Assembly: GCF_017591435.1 (NCBI RefSeq)
Contig: NC_059300.1
Coordinates: 1,583,257-1,647,256, forward strand
DNA length: 64,000 nt
From: Portunus trituberculatus
Lineage: Eukaryota > Arthropoda > Malacostraca > Decapoda > Portunidae
Direction of reading: 5' to 3'
The notes beneath the pieces were generated by a model, which was not told where the DNA came from, searched no databases, and worked only from the letters and a program-made list of their open reading frames with translations. Position 1 is the stretch's first letter. Each line of letters starts with the position of its first letter. Positions 10,551 to 22,418 of the stretch are shown here, piece after piece. Made by a program: the position numbers and the translations under genes.

Positions 10551-13500
10551 TGTGTGTGTGTGTGTGTATTTACCTAGTTGTAGTTTTACAGGGCCTGGGC
10601 TTTATGCTCGTGTGGCCCCATCTCTACATCTACACTTATCCAATCTTACTTTAAAAGTATGCACACTCATTGCAGACACTACTTCTTCATTTAAACTGTT
10701 CCATGTCTCAATACATCTTTACGGGAAACTATACCTTTTAACATCTCTCAGACATCTTCCTTTTCTCAGCTCTTTACTATGCGATCTTGTGTTTCGAATG
10801 TCATATTCTTCTCTCAGGATCAGTTTCACATTATCAACTTGGTACATTTCGTTGATCAATTTATAAACTTGTATCAGATCTCCTCTCTCCCTTCTTTGTT
10901 CCAGGCTTGGTAGATCCATAGCCTTTAGTCTCTCCTTATATGTCATCCCTTCAAATTCTGGAACCATTCTTGTAGCCATTTTTTGTAGTCTCTCCAACTT
11001 CCTTATGTGTTTCTTTTTATGAGGGTACACACTACTCCTGCATATTCCAATCTGGGTCTTATTATAGTACTTATCAATTTCTTCATCATTTCTTTGTCCA
11101 TGTAGTGAAATGCTACTCCAATATTCCTTACCAAATTATATGTCTCTCTAAAAATTCTATCAATATGGCTAACTGGTTGATTGTTTTCTTCCATCGTCAC
11201 TCCTAAGTCCTTTTCCTTTTTTACTTTCTCCAGTTCTACTCCATCTCCCATCTTATAGATTCCCACGGGTCGTCTTTCACTCTTTCCCATTTCCATGACA
11301 TGGCTTTTGTTCACATTGAATTCCATTTCCCACATTTTACTCCATTCCAAGATCTTATTTAGGTTTTCTTGCAGTATTTCACAATCCTCTTTTTGCTTTA
11401 TAACTCCGCACAGTTTCGTATCATCTGCAAACAAATTTATGTAGCTGTTCAGTCCTTCTGGCATGTCGTTAATATAAATGAGGAAAAGTATTGGTGCCAA
11501 TACTGACCCCTGTGGAACTCCACTTTCTACTGCTCTCCACTTGGACTTCATATCTTTAACTAGCGTCATTATTTCTCTCCCCATCAAGTAATTTTCTATC
11601 CATCTCAATGTGCTTCCTTTTAAGCCACCCTTCTCCTCTAGCTTCCATAGTAATCTTGCATGTGGCACTTTCTTAAACGCCTTTTTTAAATCCAGATAAA
11701 TACAGTCAACCCATCCCTCTCTCTCTTGTACTCTATCAACTATTCTAGAATAGAAACTCAATAAATTAGTTACACACGACTGTCTTTTCTAAAACCAAAT
11801 TGGCTATTTGATATTAATTTGTTGTCTTCAAGGAACTAGATTCATTGTTTCTTTATTATTCTTTCACACATCTTGCATATTACACTAGTTAGTGATACCG
11901 GTCTCTAATCTAAAGGTTCTTCATTCCTACCGCTCTTATATATGGGAACCACCTCAGCTCTTTTCCATTCTACTGGTACTGTTCCATTTTCTATTGAGCA
12001 TTTTATGATGTTGTATATAGGACTTGCTAGTTCTTCCCTACATTCTTTCAGTATTCTGCCTGAGACTTCATCCGGTCCCATTGCCTTCTCTTCATCCAGT
12101 TCCTTCATTAACTCTTTTATTTCAAGCTTGGTTACTTTAATCTCTTTCATATAGACTGTCTCTCTATTACCCTGTGGCCTTTCAAATTTGGATTCCTTAG
12201 TAAAGACCTCCTGGAATTTATTATTTAATAGTTCTGCCATACTTTTTGGGTCTTCCACCATCCCATTCTTTTCTTTTAACCTTTCTATTGTTTCTTTTTG
12301 CCTAATTTTTCCATTTATGAATCTGTAGAACAATTTTGGTTGCTCCTTACATTTTTTGACAATGTCCTTTTCAAAGTTCTTTTCCTCTTCCTTCCTCACC
12401 TTAACATATTCATTTCTTGCTGCCTTGAAGTTTTCCTTATTTACTGGATTTCTATTTCTCCTCCACCTTTTCCATGCTCCATCTCTTTTCTCCTTTGCCC
12501 TAGCACACCTTGCATTAAACCAATCTTTCTTTCCTTCTTCTTTAGGTCTATATTTTGGGACATATTCCCTGACTCCTGTTTTGTATATTTCCAAAAATAA
12601 GTTATACTTCTCTTGCATCGTCTCTGAGTTTTCCTTCTCCTCCCAGTTTACGTTTTTAAATAGTTCATGAGATTCTCAATATCAGCCTTTCTGTAATTTA
12701 ATCGGTCTCCTTTGTATGAATTGTCTCTATCTTCCTTTCCCTCTTCTATATCCATTTCTAATATTACATGGTCACTCTTTCCCAATGGGCACTTATATCT
12801 TATATCATCATTCATTTGTATACCCCTTGTAAAAATAGGTCCAATCTCGCCGGCTTGTCATTTCTTCTGAATCTTGTGCATTCCTTTACTCTCTGGTCCA
12901 TCATATTGTCTATCATTAGGTTCAGGAATCTTTCTCCCCAGGCTTCTTCCCCCATACCACTTTCATAATTTTCCCAGTCCACTTCTTTACAGTTGAAATC
13001 TACTAATATCACTTTTCTCCTTTCTTTAACAATTCTCATTAGACTCCTTATTGTGTCATCTATCATGTCTTTATATTCTTGATTGGTCCATGAATTTGTT
13101 TTTGGTGGCACATATGTTACAATGATTGTTAACTCTTTTTATTAATATGCATCTTAACATACAATACTTCTGCTTTTCCTTCCCCACATTCCACTTGGTT
13201 TATCACTATCTCCTTCCTTAACATTATCATGACTCCTCCTCCTCCTTTACCCCCTCTGTCTCTTCTCCATACATTATACCTATTATCCAAATCTATTTTG
13301 ATTGCCTCATTTAGTTTTGTTTCAGCCAGGCATACAATATCCGGATTTTCTTTCTTTATGTAATCTCTTAATTCTAATTTACTTGATAAAACCCCGTCTA
13401 TGTTTGTATACATCATTTTTAGTCTCTTGCCTTTATCATTTTTAGTTAAACTTGTTCCACTTTTTTCTCTTCCTTCTCATTTATATACCATTTCCTTATC

Positions 13501-14616
13501 CTGTCTCCTAGAATTCTCCAAAAAATGCCTTTTTTTCCTCTTCTGACCTTTCATTATTTTTTCCCTTACTGCTGCTGCCAGTTCATTGTATCTCTTCCTT
13601 TCTTCCTCATTTCTATTTTTCTTTATATAGATATCCTTGCAGCCTTCTGTTTCTCTAAGTTTTGTTGTTCTATATAATATTTCTTCTGTTGCTGCTTGTG
13701 ATTTTAGTAGTATTTTAATTGGTCTCGTTTTTCCTTCTTGATATGGTCCCATTCTGTTTATTTCTTCTACTTGCTCTTCCAAGTTCTGCCTATCTTCGTT
13801 GTTTAGATTTTTTAGTAGGTCTTTGACTGATTTCATTTCTTCTTTTTCTCTTCTTGGTCTATATTTTACATTTTTTTTTTATTCCAAATACGATTACACT
13901 CTTCTTTTTTTTCTGCAATTTCTCTAACTAGATTTTCTTTTGTCTTGAGGACTCCTATCATTTTGTTTGTCATATTTTCTTCTTTTTCTTTTAGTTGTTC
14001 TAGAATCACCTCCTGAAAATCAGCCTCATCTTTCTTATCTTGGACTCTCCATGCTTGTACTTCTTTTTTAATCACGTTCTGTACTCTTTCCTCTTCCTTA
14101 TTTACTAGATCTTTCAGCTTCTCTTTTTCTTTCTCGGCTTTACCAAGTCCTTCTTCCATCTGCTTCTTGTAGTTAGCTACTTCCTTTTTTAGTTCTTCGT
14201 TTTCTGCTCTTAGCCTAGATTCGTTTTCTTCCACTTTTTTTATCCTTTCTCTCAGTTTTATAAACTCTTTTTCCTGTTCTTCATTCTCTTTCATTTTCCA
14301 TACTCTCCTTTATCAATTTATCTATTTTACATTCAATACTCAACACTCTCTTAAGTAGTGAAGTATTTGCCGTATCGAAACCTTCGAATGCGCTCTCTCC
14401 CTCACCAACATAGTCATCATCAGCTTTCATTCTTTCCCTAGTCTCATATCTGCATTTTGATAGAATCTCTTCTTTACTCATGATTCTTTAACAGTTGATT
14501 ACATGAAAAATGAGTCCAAACTACTTGCCCAAGCCACTGTAAATACTGTACAATAGGTAGTGAAGATTAGGTGATTGATGGAACGGCGCCAGTGCGTCCT
14601 TCCTTGACCACATCTG
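10551..14616 (-). mobile_element. CR1-like LINE A, near full length (5' UTR, ORF1, ORF2, 3' UTR, (AC)n tail)
   Basis: Order on the minus strand: 5' UTR 14616-14482, then ORF1 14481-13477. The ORF2 endonuclease follows at about 13416-12812 (NPDIVCLAETKLNE, RDRGGKGGGGVMI, and VDFNCKEVDW where GDFN is usual). The linker is at 12618-11905 (KDWFNARCARAKEKRDGAW, FYRFINGKIRQKE). The RT comprises AMGPDEVSGRILKEC, EWKRAEVVPIYKS, DLKKAFKKVPHARLLWK, VPQGSVLAPILFLIYIND and the catalytic box LFADDTKLC. The thumb is at 11030-10719 (MATRMVPEFEGMTYKERLK, RRERGDLIQVYKLI). The 3' UTR ends at about 10580 in a (TG)n/(AC)n tail. Frameshifts near 11780 and 12640 and between the endonuclease pieces inactivate it, but long open stretches (252 and 237 codons) suggest moderate age. 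Confidence 0.9.
13477..14481 (-). pseudogene. LINE A ORF1, coiled-coil nucleic-acid-binding-type protein, three frames
   Basis: This is the ORF1 of LINE A, in frames 14481-14281, 14294-13866 and 13836-13477. The N-terminus is MSKEEILSKCRYETRERMK. A long heptad-like charged region follows (about residues 60-200: ENESRLRAENEELKKEVANY), typical of LINE ORF1 trimerisation coils. The basic C-terminal module contains VKDLLKNLNNEDRQNLEEQ and RPIKILLKSQAATEEILYR. A frameshift at the ENERE/MKENEE join and a T-run frameshift near 13870 break it. By analogy with other LINEs it would bind element RNA, but no zinc knuckle is visible. Confidence 0.8.
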
Positions 14617-15186
14617 GTGTGTGTGTGTGTGTGTATTTACCTAGTTGTAGTTTTACTGGGTGTGGGCTTTACGCTCGTGTGGCCCCGTCTCCATATCTAC
14701 ACTTATCCAATTTTTCTTTAAAACTATGCACACTCATTGCTGACGTAGTACCACTTCTTCACTCAAACTATTGCACATCTCAAAACATCTTTGTGGAAAA
14801 CTATATTTTTAAAAATCTCTCAGACATCTTCCCTTTCTCAGGTTTTTACTATGCGATCTTGTGCTTCGAATGTCATATTCTTCTCTCAGGATCAATTTCT
14901 CATTACCCACTTGGTCCATTCTGTTGATCAATTTATAAACTTGTATCAGATCCCCTCTCTCCCTTCTCTGTTCCAGGAATGGTAGATCCATAGCCTCATA
15001 TGTCATTCCTTCAAATTCTGGAACCATTCTTGTAGCCATTTTTTGTAGTCTGTCTCTCCAAATGTGTTTCTATTTATGGAGAGTCCACACAACTCCTGCA
15101 TATTCCAATCTGGGTCTTATTATAGTACTTATCAATTTCTTCATCATTTCTTTGTCCATGTAGTGAAATGCTAATCCAATATTCCC

Positions 15187-15830
15187 TAGCAAATTATATG
15201 TCTCTCTGAAAATTCTATCAATATGGATTACCGGTTGATTGTTTTCTTACCTTAATCACTCCCAAGTCCTTTTCCTTTTTTATTTTCTTTAGTTCTATTC
15301 CATCTCCCATCTTATAGATCCCCACAGGTCATCTTTCACTCTTTCCCATTTCCATGACATGGCTTTCATCCACATTGAATTCCATTTCCCACTTTTTACT
15401 CCATTCCCAAATCTTATTTAGGTCTTCCTGCAGTATTTCACAATCCTCTTTTTGCTTTATAACTCTGCACAGTTTAGTATCATCCGCAAACAGATTCCTT
15501 AGCAAATTATATGTCTCTGAAAATTCTATCAATATGGCTTACCGGTTGATTGTTTTCTTCTATCATCATTCCCAAATCAAAGCTTTTCCCTTTTTACTTT
15601 ATCTAGTTCTACTCCACCTCCCATCTTATAGATTCCTACTGGTCGTCTTTCACGTTTTCCCATTTCCATGACATGGCTTTTGTCCACATTGAATTCCATC
15701 TCCCATTTTTTACTCCATTTCCAGATCTTGTTTAAGTTTTCCAGCAGTATTTCACAATCCTCTTTTTGTTTTATGACTCTGCACAGTTTTGCATCGTCCA
15801 CAAACAGATTTATGTAGATGTTCACTCCTC
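15187..15830 (-). repeat. Internal tandem duplication of about 310 bp in the LINE B RT palm/thumb
   Basis: The segment from LFADDTKLC through VEMEFNVD and GIYKM to the ETYNLLRN block occurs twice, as 15187-15500 and about 15500-15830. The two catalytic boxes differ (FADDTKLC and FVDDAKLC). The minus strand reads ETYNLLRN directly followed by LFADDTKL, the duplication joint. Confidence 0.88.
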
Positions 15831-15837
15831 TGGCATG

Positions 15838-15987
<150 letters not shown>

Positions 15988-16481
15988 AAAGTATTGGTGC
16001 CAATACTGATCCCCTGTGGCACTCTGCTCCGTTGTTTACTGCTCTCCACTTGGACTTCATATCTTTAACTACTGTCCTTATTTCTCTCCCCCTCAAATAA
16101 TTATCCATCCATCTCAATGTGCTTCCTTTTAAGCCACCCTTCTCCTCTAACTTTCATAGTAATCTTTCATGTGGCACTTTATCAAAAGCCTTTTTTAGAT
16201 CTAAATAAATACAGTCAACCCATCCCTCTCTCTCTTGTACTTTATCAACTATTCTAGAGTAGAAACTCAATAAATTTATTACATACGACCGACCTTTTTT
16301 AAAACCAATTTTGCTATTTGATAATAATTTGTTCTCTTCAAGAAGCTCAATCCATTGTTTCTTTATTACTCATTCACACATCTTGCATATTACACTAGTT
16401 AGTGATACCGGTCTGTAATTTAAAGGTTCTTCCTTCTTTCCACTCTTATATAATATGGGAACCACCTCAGCTCTTTTCCAT

Positions 16482-18097
16482 TTTTTTTTTTTTTTTTTAT
16501 GTAAGGAAGAGGGCAAGCCAAGGGCAAAAAAAAGAAAGTTAGAAAAAGGCCCACTTGAGTGCTGGCTCTCCAGAGTTCAAAAAGTGCCAAAACTGTCAGC
16601 CAGAATTAGGGGAGCAAATGCCTCGATACCTCCCTCTTAAAAGAAGACAAGTTGTAGGAATTCAGAAATACAGATGCAGGGAGGGAGTTCCAGAGTTTAC
16701 CAGTGAAAGGGATGAATGATTGAGCATACTGGTTAACTCTTGCATTAGAGAGTTGGACAGAATAGGGATGAGAGGAAGAATAAAGCCTTGTGCAGCGTGG
16801 CCGCAGGAGGAGGGGAGTTATGCAGTTAGCAAGATCAGTAGAACAGTTACCATGAAAATAGCGATAAAATATAGAAAGGGATGCAACATTTCGGCGGTGA
16901 GAAAGAGACTGAAGACAGTTAGTCAGAGGAGAGGAGTTGATGAGACGAAGAGCTTTCGATTTCACCCTATCAAGCAAAGCTGTGTGACTGGAACCCCCCC
17001 AAACATGCGAAGAGTACTCCATACAGGGACGGATAAGGCCCTTATACAGAGTAAGCAGTTGGAGGGGTGAGAAAAACTGTCGGAGATGCCTCAGAACACC
17101 TAATTTCATAGAAGCTGTTTTAGCAAGAGATGAGATGTAAAGTTTCCAGTTAAGATTATGAGCAAAGGACAGACCGAGGATATTCATTGTGGAAGAGGGA
17201 GACAGTTGAGTGTCATTGACGAAGAGGGAATAGTTGTCTGGAAGGTTGTGTCGAGTTGATAGATGGAGGAATTGAGTTTTTGAGGCATTGAAAACTACTA
17301 GATTTTCTCTGCCCCAATCGGAAATCTTAGAAAGATCAGAAGTCAGGCGTTTCGTGGCGTCCCCGTGTGATCTGTTGATTTCCTGAAGGGTTGGACGTCT
17401 CTGAAAGAACGTGGAAAGATGTAGGGTGGTATCATCAGCGTAGGAGCGGATAGGGCAAGAAGTTTGGTTAAGAAGGTCATTTATGAATAATAGAAAGAGA
17501 GTGGGTGACAGGACAGAACCCTGAGGAACACCACTATTGATAGGTTTAGGAGAAGAACAGTAGCCGTCTACCACAGCAATAGAGCGGTCGGAAAGGAAAC
17601 TTGAGATAAAGTTGCAGAGAGAAGGATAGAAGCCGTAGGAGGGCAGTTTTGAAATCAAAGCTTTATACCAGACTCTATCAAAAGCTTTTGATATGTCTAA
17701 CGCAATAGCAAAAGTTTCACCGAAATCTCTAAAAGAGGATGACCAAGACTCAGTAAGGAAAGCCAGAAGATCAACAGTAGAGCGACCTTGACGGAAGCCA
17801 TACTGGCGATCAGACAGAAGATTGTGAAGTGACAGATGTTTGAGAATCTTCCTATTCAGGATAGATTAAAAAACTTTAGACAAGCAAGAGATTAAAGCTA
17901 TAGGATGGTAGTTTGAGTGGTTAGAATGGTCACCCTTTTTAGGAACAGGCTGAATGTAGGTGAACTTCCAGCAGGAAGGAAAGGTAGAAGTCGATAGACA
18001 AAGTTGGAAGAGTTTGGCCAGGCAAGGTGCAAGCACAGAAGCACAGTTTTTGAGAACAATAGGAGGGACCCCATCAGGTCCATAGGCCTTCCGAGGG
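16482..18097 (-). mobile_element. Jockey/I-like LINE C1, 5'-truncated, poly(A)-tailed, nested in LINE B
   Basis: The minus strand begins at 18097 with RKAYGPDGVPPIVLKNCA (RT entry) and continues through CWKFTYIQPVPKKGD and RQGRSTVDLLAFL. A long open frame holds the rest of the RT. The 3' UTR carries GAGAGCCAGCACTCAAG and ends in a 16-base T run (poly(A) on the element strand) at 16482-16498. The flanking LINE B sequence is continuous across the insertion apart from a few lost bases. The same family recurs at 19.25, 28.7, 41.2, 45.8 and 59.5 kb. Confidence 0.9.
16606..17658 (-). CDS. LINE C1 reverse transcriptase, C-terminal 350 codons intact
   Basis: An uninterrupted 350-residue frame, the longest retroelement frame but one in the window. 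It has SGVPQGSVLSPTLFLLFIND (about residues 41-60), the catalytic box SYADDTTLHLS (about 71-81), WGRENLVVFNASKTQFLHLS, then the thumb (KTASMKLGVLRHLRQFF; LYKGLIRPCMEYSSHVWGG) and a C-terminal tail ending VSRHLLP. It joins an RT N-terminal half in a different frame upstream (stop or frameshift near 17660-17870). It is probably a recently inserted but already truncated copy. Confidence 0.85.
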   Translation of the reverse strand: MISKLPSYGFYPSLCNFISSFLSDRSIAVVDGYCSSPKPINSGVPQGSVLSPTLFLLFINDLLNQTSCPIRSYADDTTLHLSTFFQRRPTLQEINRSHGDATKRLTSDLSKISDWGRENLVVFNASKTQFLHLSTRHNLPDNYSLFVNDTQLSPSSTMNILGLSFAHNLNWKLYISSLAKTASMKLGVLRHLRQFFSPLQLLTLYKGLIRPCMEYSSHVWGGSSHTALLDRVKSKALRLINSSPLTNCLQSLSHRRNVASLSIFYRYFHGNCSTDLANCITPLLLRPRCTRLYSSSHPYSVQLSNARVNQYAQSFIPFTGKLWNSLPASVFLNSYNLSSFKREVSRHLLP

Positions 18098-18465
18098 TAC
18101 TGTTCCATTTTCTATTGAGTATTTTATGATGTTGTATATAGGACTTGCTAGTTCTTTTCTACATTCTTTTAATATTCTGCCTGAGACTTCATCCGGTCCC
18201 ATTGCCTTCTCCTCATCTAATTCCGTCATCAACTCTTTTATTTCAAGCTTGGTTACTTTAATCTCTTTCATATGGATAGTCTCTCTATTACCCTGTGGTC
18301 TTTCAAATTTGAATTCCTTAGTAAAGACCTCCTGAAATTTAGTATTTAACAGTTCTGCCATACTTTTTTGGTCTTCCACCATCCCGTTCTCTCCTTTTAA
18401 CCTTTCTATTGTTTCTTTTTGCCTTATTTTTCCATTTATGAATCTGTAGAACAATTTCAAATTAG

Positions 18466-19191
18466 ATTGTGTATGTGTATTTACCTAGTTGTAGTTTTAC
18501 AGGGCCTGGGCTTTATGCTCGTGTGGCCCCATCTCCATATCTACGCCTAACCAATTTTTCTTTAAAACTATGCACACTCATTGCTGACATCACTTCCTCA
18601 CTCAAACTGTTCCAAGTCTCAACACATTTTTGCGGGAAACTATATTTTTTAAAATCTCTCAGACATCTTCCCTTCCTCAGTTTCTTACTATGCGATCTTG
18701 TGCTTCTAATGTCATATTATTCTTTCAGGATTAGTTTCTCATTATCCACTTGATCCATTCCGTTAATCAATTTATAAACTTGTATCAGATCCCCCCCTCT
18801 CTCTTCTCTGTTCCAGGGTTGGTAGATCCATAGCTTTTAATCTCTCCTCATATGTCATCCCTTTAAATTCTGGAACCATTCTTGTAGCCATTTTTTGTAG
18901 TCTCTTCAATTTTCTTATGTGTTTCTTTTTATGGGGGTCCACACAACTCCTGCATATTCCAATCTAGGTCTTATTTTAGTACTTATCAATTTCTTCATCA
19001 TTTCTTTGTCCATATAGTGAAATGCTAATCCAATATTCCTTAGCAAATTATATGTCTCTGAAAATTCTATCAATATGGCTTACCGGTTGATTGTTTTCTT
19101 CCATCGTCACTCCCAAGTCTTTTTCCTTCTTTACTTTTCCTAGTTCTACTCCATCTCCCATCTTATAGATTCCCACTGGTCGTCTTTCACT
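18466..19191 (-). mobile_element. CR1-like LINE D, 3' fragment of the LINE A family
   Basis: It starts at a TGTGTATGTG tail followed by the diagnostic 3' UTR (TTTACCTAGTTGTAG, GGCCTGGGCTTTATGCTCG). The thumb (ATRMVPEFKGMTYEERLK, broken) and palm end run to the GIYKMGDGVEL block. It is cut off at about 19191 against another (TG)n tract. Confidence 0.85.
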
Positions 19192-19253
19192 TGTGTGTGT
19201 GTGTGTGTGTGTTTATCTAGTTGTAATTTACGGGAGGGGAGCAAGCTCATATA

Positions 19254-19919
<666 letters not shown>

Positions 19920-20000
19920 CGGTGGTTCACGCTTCTGCTTACAAGGAGTGAAGCTAGGAGTGGTGTTCCTGTGGTCTGGTACTCTACTTATTATCCAGCG

Positions 20001-21889
20001 ATGGATGGAGTGAAGGTGAAATTTGACTCAGTGCTGTCTGAAGCACAGGAAAAAAAGTCCTATAATGCATCGGGTTTAATGAAAAAATGTGAATACGAGG
20101 AAATTGTTAACCAAATGAAAGAACTTGAAAACCTGAGGTAAAGAAGACTCAAAAGGATTATCGGCTTCTAAGAAAATACGATGTCATGGAAATATCCGTT
20201 GAAGGGACAACAGTGCAAAAACTGGTTAAAAAAGGAACTGTTCTTAGATACGTATGTTCTGAAGATCTGTTTGATGCCATTAAAGCTGCCCATCTTGCAA
20301 ATGGACATGGAGGGAGGAATATTCTTTCCAAAGCACTGAGTGAAAAATTTGCAAACATAACTATAGATCAAATAAAAGTCTTCCTGCAGTTCTGTGAAGA
20401 ATGTCAACTGAAAAAGTCCAGTGTCCGGAAGTCTGTGGTTGTCAAGCCAATTCTCTCGAACAGCATGAATTCAAGGTGCCAGGTATGGAAAATGAAGCTC
20501 TCTTTATGAAGTAGGATATTCTCTCTTTCTCTTTGTGCCCTGAATGAACTTTATCTAGTCTGTTCAGTAAACCAACAAATATTAGTGGATATTATATATT
20601 ACAGGTTGACTTGATTGACATGCAGAGTCAGCAAGACGGGGAGTATCAGTTCATTTTGAACTACCAAGATCACCTAACTAAGTTTGTGTGCCTCCGACCT
20701 CTGAAGACGAAAACTGCTGAGGAGGTCGCCTACCACCTGGTAGACATATTCTGCGACAAAGGTGCTCCTCATATCCTACAATCTGACAATGGTCGAGAGT
20801 TTTGCAATAAGGTATGTTCAGCTGTGATGGGTTGTGGGGCTGGGGAAACTAAGAAGAAAAAATTTAGTATCGTTATTACCTCCGCCTTTGTTAAAGAGTG
20901 TCAGATTAGCTCAAAACCCATCAAATACATTAACATTCTGTTTTAAGAACTTTCACTTTACTTAATGCTGCTCGTATTTTTTCAACAGTTGATTACGGAA
21001 GTCCTCGTCCTGTGGCCCGGGTGCAAGTTAGTCCATGGCAAACCACGTCATTCTCAATCTCAAGGTTCTGTAGAAAGGGCTAACAAAGACGTTGAAGCAA
21101 TACTTGCCTGCTGGCAAAAAGATTATAACACAACAAAATGGTCTGAGGACTGCGCTTCGTGCAATGGCAGAAGAACACACGGTTTCACAGAGGAATTGGG
21201 AGAACACCCTATGAAGCAATGTTTGGCCAGAAATCTCATCTTGGCGTTACTGCAACGAATTTACCGGAGGACGTAGTGGATGGATTAGAGACGGAGGAGC
21301 AGCTCGCTGAAGCATTAGCAGCTGATAACATTCAGGACAGCACAACTTCCATGTGCAAGGACTGTGGAGGTCCTTGCTCTATGGATGATGATATCTGCCA
21401 TCTCTGTGAACGAAAGCTGGGGATTCAAGCTGAACGAGAAGGAGCTAGAAGAAAGCAACACAGTCAAGCAGAGAAAATGCAGCTGGTGTCAACTATGCGA
21501 TTCAAGAAAGCGGAGGTCGGTGACAGTGTAATGGTTCCGATCCTCTTGTTGATCGTGGGCGCGCAGAATTCCCTAATGCGAAGGCTGTTGTACTTCAAGT
21601 GGATGACAGTGGGACATGCAAACTTGGAACGAGGCACGGATTTTGAAACAACTTTACTCGAGAAATCAGTTCACTCCTTGTGAGCAGCAGTTCCTGTCAA
21701 TTGATGATGTGCCCCAGGAAAAAGAGATAAGCTTACGTGAAGTAGCAAATGCAGATTCTGTGGGCCATGGACAAGGATTTATAAAGTGTACCTGCTCTAT
21801 GTCTTGTAATAACAACAGATGTAAGTGTTTTAAAAAAGAATGTCTGCAACAGCCGATGCAAATGTGGTTCTTCATGTAAAAACAAGTAA
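20001..21889 (+). pseudogene. Integrase-type (DDE) transposase of the Ginger-like element
   Basis: The likely start is ATG 20001 (MDGVKVKFDSVLSEAQEKKS). A frameshift near 20137 leads into VKKTQKDYRLLRKYDVMEIS. The integrase HHCC finger follows: HLANGHGGRN with CEECQLKKS (about 20290-20415). An intron at 20482-20604 separates the DDE core. D1 is in VDLIDMQSQQDGEYQFI and D2 in ILQSDNGREFCNK. A second intron is 20812-20988. The Glu is in SQGSVERANKDVE (about 21070). Frameshifts near 21160 and 21540 precede GIGRTPYEAMFGQ, a CKDCGGPC...CHLCERK zinc-ribbon-like pair, and a final Cys cluster (KCTCSMSCNNNRCKC, then CNSRCKCGSSCKNK in another frame) ending at 21889. All three catalytic acids survive, but at least four frameshifts make this copy inactive. 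Confidence 0.85.
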
Positions 21890-22053
21890 ACTTTAATAAT
21901 TCTAAATTGCTTCTTTATCTTTGTATTAAAATTTGTTTATTCTTCTATAGTAATGTCAACTATTTTGGTAAAGTACTTGAATACTTGATATAAAACAATA
22001 TTTATTTATTGAAATAAAATAGAAATGGTCAACGTCTACACTTTTTCATCCAA

Positions 22054-22343
22054 AATGAAAGAACCTTTACTGATGCCCGACTGAGAACTAACTGCCAGTT
22101 GCTGTGGTTATATATTTTGTTATTTTGCAAAGTGACATCCTAAGTTATGGGGGATTTTGCAAAACACCCGGTTATCATGTTTTTTTGCAAAGTAACCTGA
22201 CATTTTGCAAAATAACCTTTTGTGTGTTTTTGCAAAGTAACCACACGATTAAGGTGATTTTGCAAACATACCATGATTTTGGTATGTTTGCAAAATGACC
22301 GGGAATTTTGCAAAATCACCGATTTCGCAAAATAACCGCAACA
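22054..22343 (-). repeat. Right terminal inverted repeat of the Ginger-like element
   Basis: Inverted match to 19632-19919, with small indels (for example AACCTTTTGTGTG against a longer AAACACACAAAC stretch). The right outer end is at 22343. Confidence 0.93.
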
Positions 22344-22347
22344 TATA

Positions 22348-22414
<67 letters not shown>
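22344..22414. repeat. (TA)n microsatellite
   Basis: TA tract right of the Ginger-like element and touching the 3' end of LINE E. With 19557-19631 it is probably the original insertion target. Confidence 0.95.
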
Positions 22415-22418
<4 letters not shown>

